A stretch of DNA of 64,000 nucleotides from Euglena gracilis (Eukaryota; Euglenida; Euglenophyceae; Euglenales), in assembly GCA_039621445.1 (NCBI GenBank), contig CP154957.1:27946541-28010540 (forward strand), read 5' to 3'. The notes below the pieces were generated by a model. It did no database searches. It was not told the DNA's origin and saw nothing but the letters and a program-made list of their open reading frames with translations. The translations under genes were made by a program, and so were the position numbers. Shown here piece by piece: positions 61,955 to 64,000 of the stretch; the first letter of the stretch is position 1, and every line of letters begins with the position of its first letter.

Positions 61955-63683
61955 ATGGCATTGCCCAGCAGCCTGGGACTGCTCTCCGGCATGCCCAGCT
62001 TGGTCATGCCAGGGTTTGTGCATGACATGACCAGGCAGGTCATGTGGCAATTTGCAATGCGAGGGAAGATCAAAGAAGAAGAGGAAGAACCAGCAGAAGA
62101 AGAAGACGAAGAAGAATTTGCAAGCCATACCCAGCCGCTTTTACTGGAGGCGGGGCCCTGGCAGAACCCTGGGGATGCCGGGCCGGCACATGCGCCGGTG
62201 AGCCATGTCGGGTCTGGGCATTTCCCAGCCGGACCCGACCATTGCTCGCTGGTGCATGCCGGGCCCGGGCATGATGGGCCCCAAGGACATGCCCCAGACG
62301 GAACCACCCAATGGCAACTGCAGGAGCTGCCCCCAGCAGGGGAAATGGTGGACGACGCGGACCAGACGGCCCAGGGGGGGTTGGTGCCAGAACAGAGCCC
62401 GAAGGGGAGGCACCCCCCGCACCCCCCCCCAGAGGCTGTGGGAGGAGGCGGAGGCACAGGCCGCTGCCTCAGTGGTTCTGGGGCAGGAGATCCAGCGGTT
62501 GGACGGTTGGGTTGGCGACCTGCAAAGTCGGCTTGCTGAAGCGGGGGCCACCACAGCTGCTTCAGTCAGCCGCCTGGAGCAGTTGGTGTCCCTGCAGTTT
62601 CAGCGGGTCACGGAAAACTTTCAAGGAGTGGTGCAGCAAATGGAAAGAACCCAGGCTGGGCTAGCGTCCCAGCTGGCTGAAAATTTTCAAAATCTGCAGC
62701 AGAAGCAGATGCAAAATTTTTCTGGGGGGATGACAGCCCTGAGCGAGCTGGTGACCACCCGGCTGGGCGAAAGCCTCGGGACTGTGGCCCAACTAGCCCA
62801 GAGGGTCCAGGGGCTCGAGGCCATCGCCAGCCAGGGTCACCAGCCAGCTGAGGGGCAGGGGTTCAACTAGGCAATGGCTGGGCGGATGAAAAATTTTGAG
62901 GAGCTGCTCGTCACCTCCGTCCGGACAACGGAGGAGGTGATGAGGAGCCAGGAGCTGGCCAGTGGGCGGCAGCAGGCCCAGGCCGAGGCCCTGGACCAAA
63001 AATTAAACCAGCTGACGGGTGAACTTGGGGGGCTGCGAGAAAGAAATGCAGGGATTGCACAGGCCCTGCAAAATTTTCGAGCAGAGCTGGACGGACAGGC
63101 CACAGCCATTGCTGAACAGCAAGGGACCATAAGGGAAGACATAAAGGAGCTAAGGGCCAGGGCTGAGGGGCAGGGCCACAGCCTGCAGGAGCTGTGGGCC
63201 GAGGTCACCACCCACGGGCAGGTGATCCAGGCCCACAACGCCCTGCTGATGGAGGCGGACTCAACGATAAGGGGGACACCAAAAGAAAATGCCGAAATAA
63301 AAAATCGGCTTTCCGTTTTGGAAACCAAAATCGAAAATTTTGAAAAATTTTGCCCCCCCATCCAGGAGCTACCAGGGCCACCCAGAGGAGCGGGGCCGGA
63401 GAGCGAGGACCCCCGAGGCCCTGAAGCCAGAGTGCCCCCGGCAACCACAGACCCCCAGACACAGACCATGCCGGGGGCCCAGAGTGTGCCAATGGCTCGG
63501 GTGCCGCGGGGGGGCAATATGCCTCCTGGCCCCCAGCACCAGCTCCCAGCCCATCCCAGCCTGCTGGGAGGCAAGGGGCCTGTGGCCCCCCCAGGGGCTC
63601 TCCTGCTGGCCCCAGCAGCCGGGCAGCGGAGACAGCAGCCCAAACACCCGGGGAAGTGGTATCCCCGGGCCCAGCTTCCGTGA
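61955..63683 (+). CDS. Gag-like coiled-coil ORF of the LTR element (frame-broken)
   Basis: The first part (61955-62539) encodes a Gly/Pro/His-rich region with an acidic run EEEEEPAEEEDEEE. Continuity then passes to another frame, 62205-62870, with heptad-rich DGWVGDLQSRLAEAG, ENFQNLQQKQMQNF and LAQRVQGLEAIAS. A TAG at 62868-62870 is followed in the same frame by 62874-63683, again coiled-coil (QAEALDQKLNQLTGELGGLR, ENAEIKNRLSVLETKIENF), ending Pro-rich. Long coiled coils and the position after the LTR and primer site suggest a gag protein. No zinc knuckle, protease or RT is seen before the window ends. The frame change may be decay. Confidence 0.55.
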
Positions 63684-64000
63684 CTGCAGTTTTTCCCAGT
63701 GGGTTTTCGGGTTCTGGCCCCCAGAGACCAAGGGGAAGCCAGCCCCCGGGTCCCATGGCTGCGGGGGGCAGCCTGCCCCAGGGCCCCACGGCTGCGGGGG
63801 GCAGCCAGCCCCAGGGTCCCAGGGCTGCGGGGGGCAGCCTGCCCAGGGCCCCACGGCTGCGGGGGGCAGCCCCCAGGGTCCCATGGCTGCGGGTGCAGTC
63901 CGGTCCATGTCCCCGCTGCTGTTTGGACCCCAGCTGCCCAGACACCTGGCACGTTCGGGTTCCAGGGGGTGGATTGGGAGGAAGCGGAACGCCAGATTAA
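63684..64000 (+). other. Pro/Gly-rich region with ~36-bp tandem repeats at the window edge
   Basis: Five imperfect units like CCACGGCTGCGGGGGGCAGC lie at 63756-63895. A frame remains open to the end of the window (63656-64000) and reads GSLPQGPTAAGG-type repeats. It may continue the retrotransposon's coding region. Confidence 0.45.

Overview
This is a window of eukaryotic nuclear DNA. The evidence is a 14-exon spliceosomal gene (LAMMER/CLK-type protein kinase), two nuclear-type tRNA-Val genes, and a dense, nested collection of eukaryotic transposons: a hAT transposase relic, a non-LTR element with a restriction-like endonuclease, DIRS-type tyrosine-recombinase elements, LTR elements and MITEs. 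Very long G and C homopolymer runs are scattered through introns and spacers, and TTAGGG-like tracts occur inside introns. A large, repeat-rich protist or algal genome would fit, but the lineage cannot be fixed from this sequence alone.

Layout. 1-6472 is a satellite array built from two short monomers and organised in a higher-order repeat of about 1.73-1.77 kb. 6.5-10 kb holds short palindromes, a foldback MITE, a decayed hAT transposase (minus strand) and a convergent pair of tRNA-Val genes. 10046-17750 is a long inverted-repeat (foldback) element. It is split by a later insertion of a full-length non-LTR retrotransposon (minus strand, 1466-aa ORF with a 2A-like motif, zinc finger, reverse transcriptase and PD-(D/E)XK-type endonuclease). 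18-22 kb holds a DIRS-like fragment, a TIR element and a second non-LTR fragment.

22225-46528 is the only host protein gene that can be rebuilt with confidence. It is a 391-codon-scale LAMMER kinase whose 14 exons all join in phase. Five introns are short (46-289 nt) and eight are longer, up to 5.7 kb. The long introns hold MITEs with CAGG..CCTG-type ends and 8-bp target duplications, microsatellites, telomere-like tracts and G/C-run hairpins. 48.9-49.1 kb has a possible RS-rich exon.

49.7-61.4 kb is a transposon nest: a nearly intact DIRS element with inverted terminal repeats and an internal complementary region, a rearranged second DIRS copy split by a small LTR element with identical LTRs, a third DIRS copy carrying a 267-bp insertion, and a 307-bp tandem duplication. 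61402 to the window end is the 5' part of another LTR retrotransposon (LTR, primer-binding site, coiled-coil gag-like ORF). The transposons are independent parasites. The kinase gene has survived by absorbing many of them into its introns.
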